Assembly (NCBI GenBank): GCA_000621185.1
Contig: KK211221.1
Location: forward strand, 701,347 to 765,346
Reading direction: 5' to 3'
From: Franconibacter pulveris DSM 19144
Lineage (GTDB): Bacteria; Pseudomonadota; Gammaproteobacteria; Enterobacterales; Enterobacteriaceae
DNA: 64,000 nt
Below, one piece after another: positions 46,897 to 55,019 of the stretch. Below the pieces are notes generated by a model. The model saw only the letters and a list, made by a program, of their open reading frames with translations, ran no database searches and was not told the origin of the DNA. The position numbers and the translations under genes were made by a program. Numbering within the stretch: position 1 is the first letter of the stretch; each line of letters opens with the position of its first letter.

Positions 46897-48117
46897 ATGG
46901 ATATTCCACTGGCGCTGGCCTCCTCGTCGCAGCAGCTTAACGCCGGGATCCTGCGCATCGCGGTGCCCCACGTCACGCCGGGTTCCACCAATCTGCAGGT
47001 GATGGCGCTCTTTAACGAACATAAATCGCTGATTGGCCTGCCGGTGCTGGAGAACAACCGGCCGATTGGCATGATCAACCGGCACATTTTTCTCTCGCAG
47101 ATGAGCCGCCCCTTTTTCCATGAGCTTTACGATCAGAAAAGCTGCATCGCGTTTATGGATAAAACGCCGCTTATCGTCGAGGCGGACGCCGGGCTGGAAT
47201 ATCTGGCCGAGCGGGTAGTGGAGACAGGCGACAAGGCGGTCGCTGAGGGGTTTATTCTCACCGAGGCGGGCGGCTACGTAGGCATCGGCCTTGGCATCGA
47301 TCTGATTAAAACCGTCTCTGGCCTGCAGGCCCGTCAACATGAGCAGATTATGCAAAGCATCGAATACGCGCGCGTGATTCAGGACTCTATGCTCAACCGT
47401 TCGCGCCAGACGATGGAAGCGCACCTGCGCGACTGGTGTCTCTCCTGGTATCCGCGCGACTGCGTGGGCGGCGACATTTACGCTTTCCAGCGTTACGAGC
47501 ACGGCTGGCTGCTGGTGATAGCCGACTGCACCGGCCACGGCGTGCCCGGCGCCTTTATGACCTTTATTTTCTCTTCCGCGCTGGAAAAAGCGCTGACGCA
47601 GGCGGCGCCCGACGAGCCGGACCGCCTGCTGAGCCTGATTAACCAGTACATCAAACAGACGCTGAGCCAGCTTCAGACCACGCCTAACCATAGCCAGTCG
47701 AACGATGGCTGCGACGCCATCGCGCTGTTTGTTGACGCCCGCGACGCGCAGATTGTCTGGGCGAATGCGCAGATGCACGCCTTTGTGCTGGGCGAGGGGG
47801 AAGACGAGGTGGCGTTGCTGGAAGGCGATCGTAAAGGGATGGGTTATATCGACACGCCTGCCGATTTCCGCTGGCAGCGCCATCGGCGCGCGCTTAAGCC
47901 TGGCGATCGGGTGCTGATTGTCACCGACGGCGTGACTGACCAGATCGGCGGCGAGCGCAACATTATGTTTGGCAAAAAACGCATCCAGTCGCTGCTGCTG
48001 GCGCAGCGTCACCTGCCGATGCGCGAGTTTTCCGACGCGCTCTTTGCCACGCTTCGCGACTGGCAGGGCAAACAACCTTCCCGCGATGACATGACCTGGT
48101 TTGGCTTTCGCTGGTAA
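46897..48117 (+). CDS. SiaA-like PP2C/SpoIIE phosphatase with CBS-like input domain
   Basis: A 406-residue protein: an N-terminal CBS-like domain (residues about 5-145), a linker helix (QARQHEQIMQSIEYARVIQDSML), and a PPM/SpoIIE phosphatase domain with metal-binding acids in YPRDCVGGDIYAF, IADCTGHGVPGAFMT, DGVTD and RDDMTWFGF. It matches the phosphatase role of SiaA in Pseudomonas siaABCD, but has no transmembrane/HAMP part, so its signal is probably cytoplasmic. First gene of a four-gene operon; weak ribosome site. Confidence 0.85.
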   Translation: MDIPLALASSSQQLNAGILRIAVPHVTPGSTNLQVMALFNEHKSLIGLPVLENNRPIGMINRHIFLSQMSRPFFHELYDQKSCIAFMDKTPLIVEADAGLEYLAERVVETGDKAVAEGFILTEAGGYVGIGLGIDLIKTVSGLQARQHEQIMQSIEYARVIQDSMLNRSRQTMEAHLRDWCLSWYPRDCVGGDIYAFQRYEHGWLLVIADCTGHGVPGAFMTFIFSSALEKALTQAAPDEPDRLLSLINQYIKQTLSQLQTTPNHSQSNDGCDAIALFVDARDAQIVWANAQMHAFVLGEGEDEVALLEGDRKGMGYIDTPADFRWQRHRRALKPGDRVLIVTDGVTDQIGGERNIMFGKKRIQSLLLAQRHLPMREFSDALFATLRDWQGKQPSRDDMTWFGFRW

Positions 48118-48125
48118 ATAAAGAG

Positions 48126-48707
48126 ATGAGCATGAGTGAATTACAGGTAAAAACAGCGACGCTGTTGCCGCTGCTTACCCCACAGCGGCAGGGCGGCGTC
48201 GCCCTCTCTTACACGGGTTTTATTTCGCAGCAGAATATTGTGTCGATGGGCGAAGTGGTCCGCGCCTGGCTTGATGAAAACGAAGCCTCCGCGGCGCTGC
48301 GCCGCAAGCTCTTTTCGGTGTTTGTCGAAATGGGCCAGAACATTGTGCGCTACTCCTCTGACGAACGCTTTTTGCATAAGGGCGAAGAGGCGCTGCGCTA
48401 CGGCTCGCTCTGCTTTCACGCCGACTGCACCCGCTATTACCTCGAAACCGCAAACCTGGTGGGGCCGGAAGAGTCCTCTTTACTGCGCGCCAATCTGGAA
48501 GTGCTGCGCGCCATGACGCAGGACGAAATCCGGCAGGCCTGGAAGCAGGGATTGCGCAGCGAAGCGCCGCCCACCAGCAAAGGCGCCAACATCGGTCTGC
48601 TGACAATGGCGCGGGACACCAGCGAGCCGCTGGAATACCGTTTACATCCCCTGGCGGCGAGTCATCTGTCCGCCTTTCACCTGAAGGCGACGTTCTGCCA
48701 TGACTGA
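48126..48707 (+). CDS. SiaB-like family protein kinase
   Basis: A 193-residue protein of the SiaB family (DUF6272), which phosphorylates the SiaC protein. It shows a GHKL-like N-box FVEMGQNIVRYS, and the glycine-containing SKGANIGLLTMARD block. Two in-frame ATGs (48126, 48132) are possible. It begins eight bases after the phosphatase gene and overlaps the next gene by eight. Confidence 0.85.
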   Translation: MSMSELQVKTATLLPLLTPQRQGGVALSYTGFISQQNIVSMGEVVRAWLDENEASAALRRKLFSVFVEMGQNIVRYSSDERFLHKGEEALRYGSLCFHADCTRYYLETANLVGPEESSLLRANLEVLRAMTQDEIRQAWKQGLRSEAPPTSKGANIGLLTMARDTSEPLEYRLHPLAASHLSAFHLKATFCHD

Positions 48708-49116
48708 AACTACCTTAACGCCTGCTGTTGTGCTGGCGGCGACCCACTCCACGCCGGAAGTGAATTTTGATTTCGCCGCCCATCGTCTGTGGCTGAAAGG
48801 CGAAGCCTACCCGGAAAACGCCGCCGCCTTTTTCCGCCCGCTCATTCAGGCGGTGGAGAACTGGCTTGACGCCTCGCCCGTCGATGCGCAGCCCATTGCG
48901 CTGCACGTGGCGCTTAGCTATTTCAACAGCTCCAGCACCAAGCTGCTGTTTGAGTTTTTCGAATGCCTCAACAGCTTCGCGAAGCGGGGCAAACGCTGCG
49001 AGCTGCACTGGTATTACGATGAAGAGGATGACATTTCCGAGGAGTTCGGCCAGGAGCTGAGCCTGGACTTCACCTCGCTGACGGTGCTGCTGAAGCCGGA
49101 ACTGAACGCATGCTAG
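48700..49116 (+). CDS. SiaC-like partner-switch protein (DUF1987)
   Basis: A 138-residue DUF1987 protein, an STAS-like substrate of the kinase/phosphatase pair. In Pseudomonas the unphosphorylated SiaC binds and activates SiaD. The conserved block LSYFNSSSTKLLFEFF (from residue 72) should hold the phosphorylated Ser/Thr, probably S77 to T80. Overlaps both neighbours. Confidence 0.85.
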   Translation: MTETTLTPAVVLAATHSTPEVNFDFAAHRLWLKGEAYPENAAAFFRPLIQAVENWLDASPVDAQPIALHVALSYFNSSSTKLLFEFFECLNSFAKRGKRCELHWYYDEEDDISEEFGQELSLDFTSLTVLLKPELNAC

Positions 49117-49877
49117 ATATTAACGAACTGTTCCAGGACGAGTATGCCGTGCTGGAAGAGGCCCGCCTCGCGGCCGCCAACCCGCAGCTTAGCGCCGACG
49201 CCTGTCGCGATAAGCTGTGGCTGATAGCCAAACATTATCAGCGGTTGATTCGCCACTCCTACCGGCTGATTTCCCGCAGCGACCGGGCGGAGCGGGAGCT
49301 GACGCGCATGAACGAACAGCTTCAGAAGCTGGCGCGGCAGCTGGAATACGAAGCCACCCATGACGCCCTCACCGCCGTCTTTAACCGCAGCGCCATTATC
49401 CACCAGATAAACCAGGCGCTGACGCAAGGCAACGTGGGGCTTATCCTGCTGGATATCGACCACTTCAAGCGTATTAACGACGAGCACGGCCACCCCACCG
49501 GCGACCGGGTGATCTGCTCGCTGGTGCAAAGGGTGCGCAAAGCCCTGCCCGCTCATGCCGCCATCGGCCGCGTGGGGGGCGAGGAGTTTACCGTGCTGCT
49601 GCCGGGCAGCCGCGTTGAAGAGGCGATGATTATCGCCAGCTATATTCACGCTTCGCTGAACGCCTCGCCGCTTGATGTCCTGCCCGAACAGCGGGTGACG
49701 GTAAGCCTTGGCGTCAGCCTTGGGCTGCGCGACAGCGATTTCGAAACGCTGTACGGCTCGGCGGACGCGGCGCTTTATGTGGCGAAAAAGCGCGGGCGTA
49801 ACCAGGTGGCGCTCAGCGACACGCTTTTTCGCCCGCCGTCGCTGCCTTTAGCCGCGGGAAAGCTGCGAATGGAGTAA
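49110..49877 (+). CDS. SiaD-like diguanylate cyclase
   Basis: A 255-residue soluble diguanylate cyclase. An N-terminal helical coiled-coil (about 1-85, expected SiaC-binding stalk) leads to a GGDEF domain: ATHDALTAVFNRSA, DIDHFKRINDEHG, active site RVGGEEF, and ADAALYVAKKRGRNQV. No RxxD I-site lies five residues before GGEEF, so product inhibition may be missing. The start at 49110 overlaps the SiaC gene by seven bases. Confidence 0.87.
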   Translation: MLDINELFQDEYAVLEEARLAAANPQLSADACRDKLWLIAKHYQRLIRHSYRLISRSDRAERELTRMNEQLQKLARQLEYEATHDALTAVFNRSAIIHQINQALTQGNVGLILLDIDHFKRINDEHGHPTGDRVICSLVQRVRKALPAHAAIGRVGGEEFTVLLPGSRVEEAMIIASYIHASLNASPLDVLPEQRVTVSLGVSLGLRDSDFETLYGSADAALYVAKKRGRNQVALSDTLFRPPSLPLAAGKLRME

Positions 49878-49935
49878 CCCGCCGCACGTTGTTCGCCGCG
49901 CTGGCGGCGCGTTTCAGGCGCCGCGGATAGCGTCG

Positions 49936-50961
49936 TCAGAACGTGCCGGCGCCGCCGTCGGCGCAAAAGACCTGGCCTGACGAGTAGCTGGTTTCCGCCG
50001 CCGCCAGCGTCACGTAGAGCGGCGCTATCTCCGCAGGCTGGCCCGGGCGGCCATAAGGCGACTCGGCGCCAAACTGTTCGAACTTCTCTTTCTTTTTACC
50101 GCAGCTTGGTTGCAGCGGCGTCCAGAACGGGCCCGGCGCGACGGCGTTCACGCGTATCCCTTTTTCGGCGAGCTGCTTAGCAAGGCTTTTGCTGAAAGCG
50201 ACAATGGCCGCTTTGGTGGAGGCGTAGTCGAGCAGGTTAGCGTCCGGCTTATGCGCCTGTACCGAAGCGGTGTTGATGATGGCGGCGCCCGGCTTCAGGT
50301 GCGCCATCGCCGCTTTGGTTATCCAGAACATGGCGTAAACGTTGGTCTTGAAGGTTTTGTCGAAAAACTCGGTGCTGAGATCGTTAATCGACTCCACGTT
50401 GCGCTGGCGCGCGGCGTTATTCACCAGAATATCCAGCCCGCCGAGCTGGGCGGCTGCGTCGTTCACCAGCTTCTGGCAAAAGGCTTCGTCGGTAATATCG
50501 CCCGGGATCGCCACCGCTTTGCGCCCGGCGGCTTCGATGAGCGCGATAACTTCACGGGCGTCCGGCTCTTCCACCGGCAGGTAGTTTATCGCCACATCCG
50601 CCCCCTCGCGGGCAAAAGCGATGGCCGCCGCGCGCCCGATGCCGGAGTCGCCGCCGGTTATCAGCGCCTTGCGCCCGGCAAGCCGCCCGCTCCCCTTGTA
50701 GCTCTGCTCGCCGTGATCGGGACGCGGGTTCATTTTGCTCGCCAGCCCCGGCGGCTCCTGCGTCTGGTATTCGAAAGGCGGTTTCGGGTAAGCGTCGCGG
50801 GGGTCTTTGCCGGTGAGCGGGTGCGGCCCGGGTTCCGTGGTTTGGGTTTGCGGGGTGCTTGCCGCGTTAGCGTGGCCCGCGACGGCGGTCACCGCCATGC
50901 TGCCCACGAGGCCGCCAACGAGCTGGCGGCGTGAAATGCCGGAGTTATCCTGTTGTGACAT
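49936..50961 (-). CDS. Tat-exported SDR oxidoreductase (YghA-like)
   Basis: A 341-residue SDR protein with a twin-arginine-type leader (ISRRQLVGGLVGSMAVTAVAG, cut near ANA-A) and a proline-rich spacer, then the dehydrogenase core: TGGDSGIGRAA, NNAARQ, serine in NTASVQ, and DYASTK. It resembles E. coli YghA, for which no sure substrate exists. GGAGGAAAG precedes the ATG. Confidence 0.87.
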   Translation of the reverse strand: MSQQDNSGISRRQLVGGLVGSMAVTAVAGHANAASTPQTQTTEPGPHPLTGKDPRDAYPKPPFEYQTQEPPGLASKMNPRPDHGEQSYKGSGRLAGRKALITGGDSGIGRAAAIAFAREGADVAINYLPVEEPDAREVIALIEAAGRKAVAIPGDITDEAFCQKLVNDAAAQLGGLDILVNNAARQRNVESINDLSTEFFDKTFKTNVYAMFWITKAAMAHLKPGAAIINTASVQAHKPDANLLDYASTKAAIVAFSKSLAKQLAEKGIRVNAVAPGPFWTPLQPSCGKKKEKFEQFGAESPYGRPGQPAEIAPLYVTLAAAETSYSSGQVFCADGGAGTF

Positions 50962-51091
50962 CTTTCCTCCTGCTTTAAGCCAGACGGTTCAACGAAAGTG
51001 ACATCCGTAAAGCCTGGACGCTATCAGTACGATAAGCCCAGCGGGAGGCGAAAAAAACAGCAGCGGCGGCTCGTTACGACCCCATTCATGA

Positions 51092-51487
51092 TCACTTGCC
51101 GTAATACATCCCCTCGAGCTTCATGCCATCCGGATCGAGAAAAAAGACGGCGTAATAGTCAGGGTAATATTCACCGGCAGGGTCAACGATAGTCGCCTGC
51201 TGCGCCTCCAGCCACTGCTGGAGTTCATCCACTTCGGCGCGGCTGCCAAGGGACCAGGCGTAGTGGTGAAAGCCGGGGTTGCCTTTGCGATAAGGCGTTT
51301 CTTTTCCCTGTTCATCGGCCTGATAAATCCACAGGCGCGTGACCTCATTGCGCCAGCCGATGGCGTTTTCCATTTCGTCCATTATCTCAAAACCCAGGAA
51401 TTTCATTAGCGGGCCGTAGAAGGCTTTCGAGCGGGCAAAATCGCTGACGGACAGCACCAGATGGTCAACACCGGTTACGCGTGGCAT
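51092..51487 (-). CDS. VOC family (glyoxalase-like) protein
   Basis: A 131-residue single VOC domain: GVDHLVLSVSDFARSKAFYGPLM at the start, HHYAWSL in the middle, and YAVFFLDPDGMKLEGMY at the end, with metal ligands likely H9, H73-74 region and E near the C-terminus. Substrate unknown. AAGGAGCCGCCC precedes the ATG. Confidence 0.87.
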   Translation of the reverse strand: MPRVTGVDHLVLSVSDFARSKAFYGPLMKFLGFEIMDEMENAIGWRNEVTRLWIYQADEQGKETPYRKGNPGFHHYAWSLGSRAEVDELQQWLEAQQATIVDPAGEYYPDYYAVFFLDPDGMKLEGMYYGK

Positions 51488-51542
51488 GGGCGGCTCCTTA
51501 TTTAAGGTAAAAAGTAACTATAGACCGCGGCGCGCGCCCATA

Positions 51543-51573
51543 AAAAAACCGGCGGCCTGGGCCACCGGTTTAA
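51543..51573 (-). terminator. Terminator of lpxP
   Basis: On the minus strand AAACCGGTGGCC / GGCCGCCGGTT, with one bulge, is followed by T7. Confidence 0.8.
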
Positions 51574-51584
51574 GGTATATCGCG

Positions 51585-52508
51585 TTACAGGTAGAGCGAC
51601 GCTTCGCCCGCCGGGCGGGTCTTGAAGCGGCGGTGGATCCAGAGATACTGCTCCGGCGCGCGCAGGATTTCCCGCTCAATCACTTTGTTCATGTAGCACG
51701 CTGCGGCGGCTTCGTCGTTGCGCGGGTAATCTTTCAGCTCCGGCTGGATTATCAGCTGATAACCGCTGCCGTCCGCTTTTCTTATCATCACGATAGAGAG
51801 CAGCGCCGCGCCGCTCAGGCGGGAGAGCACGAAGGTGCCTTTGGTGGTGGCCGCGTCATTCACCGCAAACAGCGGCGCGAAGGTGCTGCCGCGCGGGCCG
51901 TAGTCTTGATCCGGCGCGAACCAGACCGCTTCGCCTTTTTTCAGGGCGTTGACCATGCCTTTGAGATCTTTGCGATCGAGCATCGCCTTGTTTGACCGCA
52001 TGCGTCCGCGGGTTTGCGCCCATTCCAGCGCCGGGTTGTTGTGCGGACGGTACATCGCCATCATCGGCCGACAAAGGCCCATTACGCGCCCGCCCAGCTC
52101 CAGCGACATAAAATGCACGCCGATAACAATCACGCCGCGGTTGCCATCAACGGCCTGTTGCAGATTGTGCAACCCTTCAACATCAAACCAGCGCTTGATG
52201 CGTTTATCCGACCAGAACCAGGCCATGCCCGTTTCCAGCAGCGCCATGCCGAGCGAGAGGAAGTTATCGGCAATCAGCCGCTCTTTCTCATCGGGTGAAA
52301 AATGGGGAAAGCAGAGCTCGAGGTTGCGACGCAGAATTTTCTCGCGTCTTTTCAGCACGGGCCGCGCCTTCGCGCCGAGAAAAGCGCCAAGACGCATCAG
52401 CAGCGGATAAGGTAGCTGCACCAGCAGCCAGAGCAGCCCCAGACCGCACCAGGTAAGCCAGTAGCGGGGATGCAGGAGCGATGAAGAGAAGTGTCCGGTT
52501 TTGTTCAT
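51585..52508 (-). CDS. lpxP: Lipid A acyltransferase LpxP
   Basis: A 307-residue inner-membrane late acyltransferase that adds an acyl chain to Kdo2-lipid IVA. One N-terminal membrane anchor (YWLTWCGLGLLWLLVQLPY), the HX4E catalytic motif GVHFMSLELGGR, and WFAPDQDYGPRGSTF. The sequence is closer to E. coli LpxP (palmitoleoyl, cold-induced) than to LpxL in FDVEGL, MSLELGGRVMGLC and FAPDQDYG. The start at 52508 follows AAGGGTCAATC. Confidence 0.85.
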   Translation of the reverse strand: MNKTGHFSSSLLHPRYWLTWCGLGLLWLLVQLPYPLLMRLGAFLGAKARPVLKRREKILRRNLELCFPHFSPDEKERLIADNFLSLGMALLETGMAWFWSDKRIKRWFDVEGLHNLQQAVDGNRGVIVIGVHFMSLELGGRVMGLCRPMMAMYRPHNNPALEWAQTRGRMRSNKAMLDRKDLKGMVNALKKGEAVWFAPDQDYGPRGSTFAPLFAVNDAATTKGTFVLSRLSGAALLSIVMIRKADGSGYQLIIQPELKDYPRNDEAAAACYMNKVIEREILRAPEQYLWIHRRFKTRPAGEASLYL

Positions 52509-52965
52509 GATTGACCCTTTATGCCTGTAGCGGTATCGCATAAAGAAACCCTTTCGTTAGCGGTACACTCTGTTTTGTTTGATGTAGACGACAGAAAAAA
52601 CGCCCGTGCGTGAACCGGCAGTACCCCCTGCGACACGCGGACGCGAAAACATAATGCGCGAATGATAAGTAACCCTGATTAGCTGTTTAAACGTTGCGAC
52701 GGTCTACGCGACCCGATTTTTTGTCCGCCGTGCGGCGAGAAAAAGGAGGGTTGAGTTGAAAAGACGAGCCACCTGTTTGGGGCGATGGTCAATGAAGCGA
52801 TATGACTGCGACGATGAGGCCGCCCGTCACCACAGTGGGCTTTCCGCCGGTAAAAAGATAGCGAAATTTTGTAAAGTAAGTGAAGAAATTATAAAGCTCT
52901 GCGGGCGAAGCGAAGCGCTGGTTTCACCCGCAAGCGGTCTGTTCTGATTTTAACCTTTCGTGCGG
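52509..52965. other. Interval between lpxP and a small membrane gene
   Basis: It contains the lpxP promoter and a TTG-started 63-codon frame (52756-52947, AAGGAGGG upstream) that encodes a Lys/Cys-rich peptide without any known similarity; I do not call it a gene. Confidence 0.45.
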
Positions 52966-53142
52966 TTAAAAGACGTTCAAATAGTGGTCCAGGCCGTAGT
53001 AAGCCCAGTAGAGCGCGGAAGCGCCGACATAGGCCCAGCATCCCCACCAGGCTATCGGCTCGCGGTCCGTTTTGGCGCGGGGAAGAAAGGCGAACAGATA
53101 ACACACCGCTGCGATCAGGGCGACAAAGTAAAAGAACTTCAT
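52966..53142 (-). CDS. Small inner-membrane protein (58 aa)
   Basis: MKFFYFVALIAAVCYLFAFL forms a first transmembrane helix; a Trp/Tyr/Gly-rich second segment (WGCWAYVGASALYWAYYGL) follows a short charged loop. AAGGAG lies seven bases before the ATG at 53142. I do not recognise the family, but start signal, helices and compact size look real. Confidence 0.7.
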   Translation of the reverse strand: MKFFYFVALIAAVCYLFAFLPRAKTDREPIAWWGCWAYVGASALYWAYYGLDHYLNVF

Positions 53143-53199
53143 AACACCGCTCCTTATGTCCCAAAGACTTAAGTTTTCAGGATAGACAGCTTTGGCGGG

Positions 53200-53703
53200 T
53201 TACGCCTGCGGCGGCGTGTGGCGGACAATGTTAAATCCTTCATCCGGAGCGGGGGCAGTAAAGTAGCGGGTGATCAAAGTAAACTGGGCGTCGGTAGTGG
53301 CGAAATCATGCGTTCCCGCTTCGTTGCGGGCGTGCAGCCGCGCCTTGCACAGCGCTTCCGGCACATCCAGATAATGCAGCTGATGCGCCGCGCCGCTTGC
53401 CTCGATGACCTGCTTCATCCAGGCGCGGTTTTCCACCGTATTGGCGGGAAAATCGAGCACCACCGACACGCCTGCGCGCAGCAGCGACGTCAGGTGCGGC
53501 TGCATCGCCTCCCGAAGCCTTGCGGCATAACGAACGTAATCGGCGACGCTTTGCATCTCCTCGCCATAAAGACGGGCGAGCCAGGCGTCTTCGCTGACGA
53601 GCACGGTGCCGGGCTTGCCGGCAAGCGTGGCGGCAAGCGTCGATTTTCCTGAGGCGATTTTGCCGCACAGCAGATGCAGTACGGGCGTGGGTGTAACGGA
53701 CAT
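53200..53703 (-). CDS. P-loop kinase-like ATP-binding protein (AAA_33)
   Basis: A 167-residue P-loop NTPase: Walker A CGKIASGKST, then VLDFPANTVENRAWM, as in small-molecule kinases and chloramphenicol phosphotransferase-like proteins. Substrate unknown; alone between two small genes. It starts with ATG at 53703, with AGGTCGCT upstream. Confidence 0.8.
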   Translation of the reverse strand: MSVTPTPVLHLLCGKIASGKSTLAATLAGKPGTVLVSEDAWLARLYGEEMQSVADYVRYAARLREAMQPHLTSLLRAGVSVVLDFPANTVENRAWMKQVIEASGAAHQLHYLDVPEALCKARLHARNEAGTHDFATTDAQFTLITRYFTAPAPDEGFNIVRHTPPQA

Positions 53704-54088
53704 AGCGACCTCGCGCAGTGAATTTCAGTCACCCGATAATAAAGCGCCTGCGCTCTTGCGCCAGCCCCGCAAACGGGTGGGTTTTTGCGCTTTTGCCCGC
53801 CGGCGGAAAATAAAAAAGTAAGACGGTTTCTACACCCGATTTTTTACTTAAGGTTACCCGCCTCGCTTTAAAAAAGCGTGCGTAAGGTTATCTGAAAACC
53901 GGCGGGAAATTCGAAGCGCTGGCAGCACATTATTTTACAAAACAAATTTCATTATTTTTCTCACCGCTGCGCTTATAAGGAATAAATAAAACCGTGCATG
54001 GCCTATTCGCCGTTCCGTTTTTTGTTTTACCGTTGTTGACGCTTCTGGCCATACGGCCGTCCGGGCGCTTATGCGTTTAAAATAAACA
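53704..54088. other. 385-bp interval upstream of the cold-shock promoter
   Basis: No gene is seen. The sequence is AT-rich between 53930 and 54090. AAGGTTAC (53850) and AAGGTTAT (53883) are near-direct repeats around a hairpin CGCTTT-AAAA-AGCG. Confidence 0.4.
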
Positions 54089-54117
54089 TTGCTTAATTAA
54101 TTTTTCCATGTCTTAAT
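54089..54117 (+). promoter_or_regulatory. Promoter of the cspA-family gene
   Basis: TTGCTT (54089-54094), a 17-bp spacer, and CTTAAT (54112-54117). The sequence around the -10 and start, CTTAAT...ATCGGTTTG, is that of E. coli cspA. Confidence 0.75.
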
Positions 54118-54119
54118 AG

Positions 54120-54297
54120 CGTCATCGGTTTGGAAAACAGACCTTATGAAAGCAGTTTTAGTAAAGCAGTCCTCAGTTCAAGTGTTATCCCCAGATACCC
54201 TTCTTCATGAGTCTTCTCCTAAGCGCCTAATAAGTAACGCTCTGCATAACAGGCCATCATCGCCGCCCTGAGTGGCTCATTAATTAAGGAAGTATCT
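54120..54297 (+). promoter_or_regulatory. Cold-shock 5' leader with cold box
   Basis: A leader of about 170 nt as in cspA. CGGTTTG..CAGACC..GAAAGCAG followed by TTAGTAAAGCAGTCC keeps the cspA cold-box words in order. The leader refolds with temperature in cspA. An upstream reading frame of 41 codons (54146-54271) lies inside it. Confidence 0.75.
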
Positions 54298-54510
54298 ATG
54301 TCTGGTAAAATGACTGGTTTAGTAAAATGGTTTAATTCCGATAAAGGTTTTGGCTTTATCACGCCGAATGACGGCAGCAAAGATGTATTTGTACATTTTT
54401 CTGCAATCCAGAGCGATAATTACAAAACGCTGGATGAAGGTCAGCAGGTTTCTTTCACCATTGAAAATGGTGCTAAAGGCCCGGCAGCCGCCAACGTTAC
54501 CGCGCTGTAA
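54298..54510 (+). CDS. Cold-shock protein of the CspA family
   Basis: A 70-residue single cold-shock domain, an RNA chaperone. RNP1 KGFGFITP and RNP2 VFVHFSAI are intact. AAGGAAGTATCT precedes the ATG. The leader and promoter show it is a cold-induced CspA/CspG-type member rather than CspE or CspC; the exact paralogue cannot be fixed. Confidence 0.93.
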   Translation: MSGKMTGLVKWFNSDKGFGFITPNDGSKDVFVHFSAIQSDNYKTLDEGQQVSFTIENGAKGPAAANVTAL

Positions 54511-54587
54511 TAAGCGTGAATTATCGCTGGCGCTTACGATAGCGATGAAGGCAATGACCTGAGCAGTGAAGCGTTGCGATAAGCAAT

Positions 54588-54613
54588 AAACCCGCCCCGA
54601 GCGGGTTTTTTAT
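54588..54613 (+). terminator. Terminator of the cspA-family gene
   Basis: AAACCCGC-CCCGA-GCGGGTTT followed by a T-run. Confidence 0.88.
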
Positions 54614-54792
54614 TATCCAAAATTTGTCTTGCCACGGTTTTAAATATTTCTGTCGCCTGCCCGGCCTGTTTCCCTTGATAAAATATTTGCAGCGAATGCC
54701 TACCCGTTCAGGTAGTTTAAAAAGGATGTTGTAACTAAGAAAAGAAAAACACGCTATGCTGTTTCTTTTCTGCTGCCGGAGCCTGAACGCGT

Positions 54793-54948
54793 ATGTCCGC
54801 CTTTTCTCTTATCGCCATTCCGCTTTTTCTTTGCGGGATGATTATGCTGTTGCTGGCCGCCACGCTCAAAAAGCGCGGTTTTCTTAGCTCGGGGGTGGCT
54901 CTGACATCTTCTTCGGTGGTTTTCGCCACACTCGGCATGACGCTTTAG
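54793..54948 (+). CDS. Small membrane protein (51 aa)
   Basis: Two hydrophobic helices (LIAIPLFLCGMIMLLLAATL and ALTSSSVVFATLGMTL) joined by KKRGFLSSG. GGAG lies 11 bases before the ATG. I do not recognise it; it is too short for ordinary gene callers but has a convincing membrane pattern. Confidence 0.6.
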   Translation: MSAFSLIAIPLFLCGMIMLLLAATLKKRGFLSSGVALTSSSVVFATLGMTL

Positions 54949-54954
54949 CGGCAT

Positions 54955-54978
54955 GAAAAAGCCCCTTGCGGGGCTGTG
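54955..54978 (-). terminator. Terminator of cheV
   Basis: AGCCCC-TTGC-GGGGCT; on the minus strand the stem is followed by T5. It also closes the small gene on the plus strand. Confidence 0.75.
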
Positions 54979-55019
54979 TTTATTACGGCTTCAGACACAC
55001 GCTAACTGCGTCTGGTCGC

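Noticed and set aside
52756-52947. A TTG-started 63-codon gene after AAGGAGGG
   Set aside because: The ribosome site is good, but the peptide has no pattern or similarity and a rare start; evidence is too thin for a gene call.
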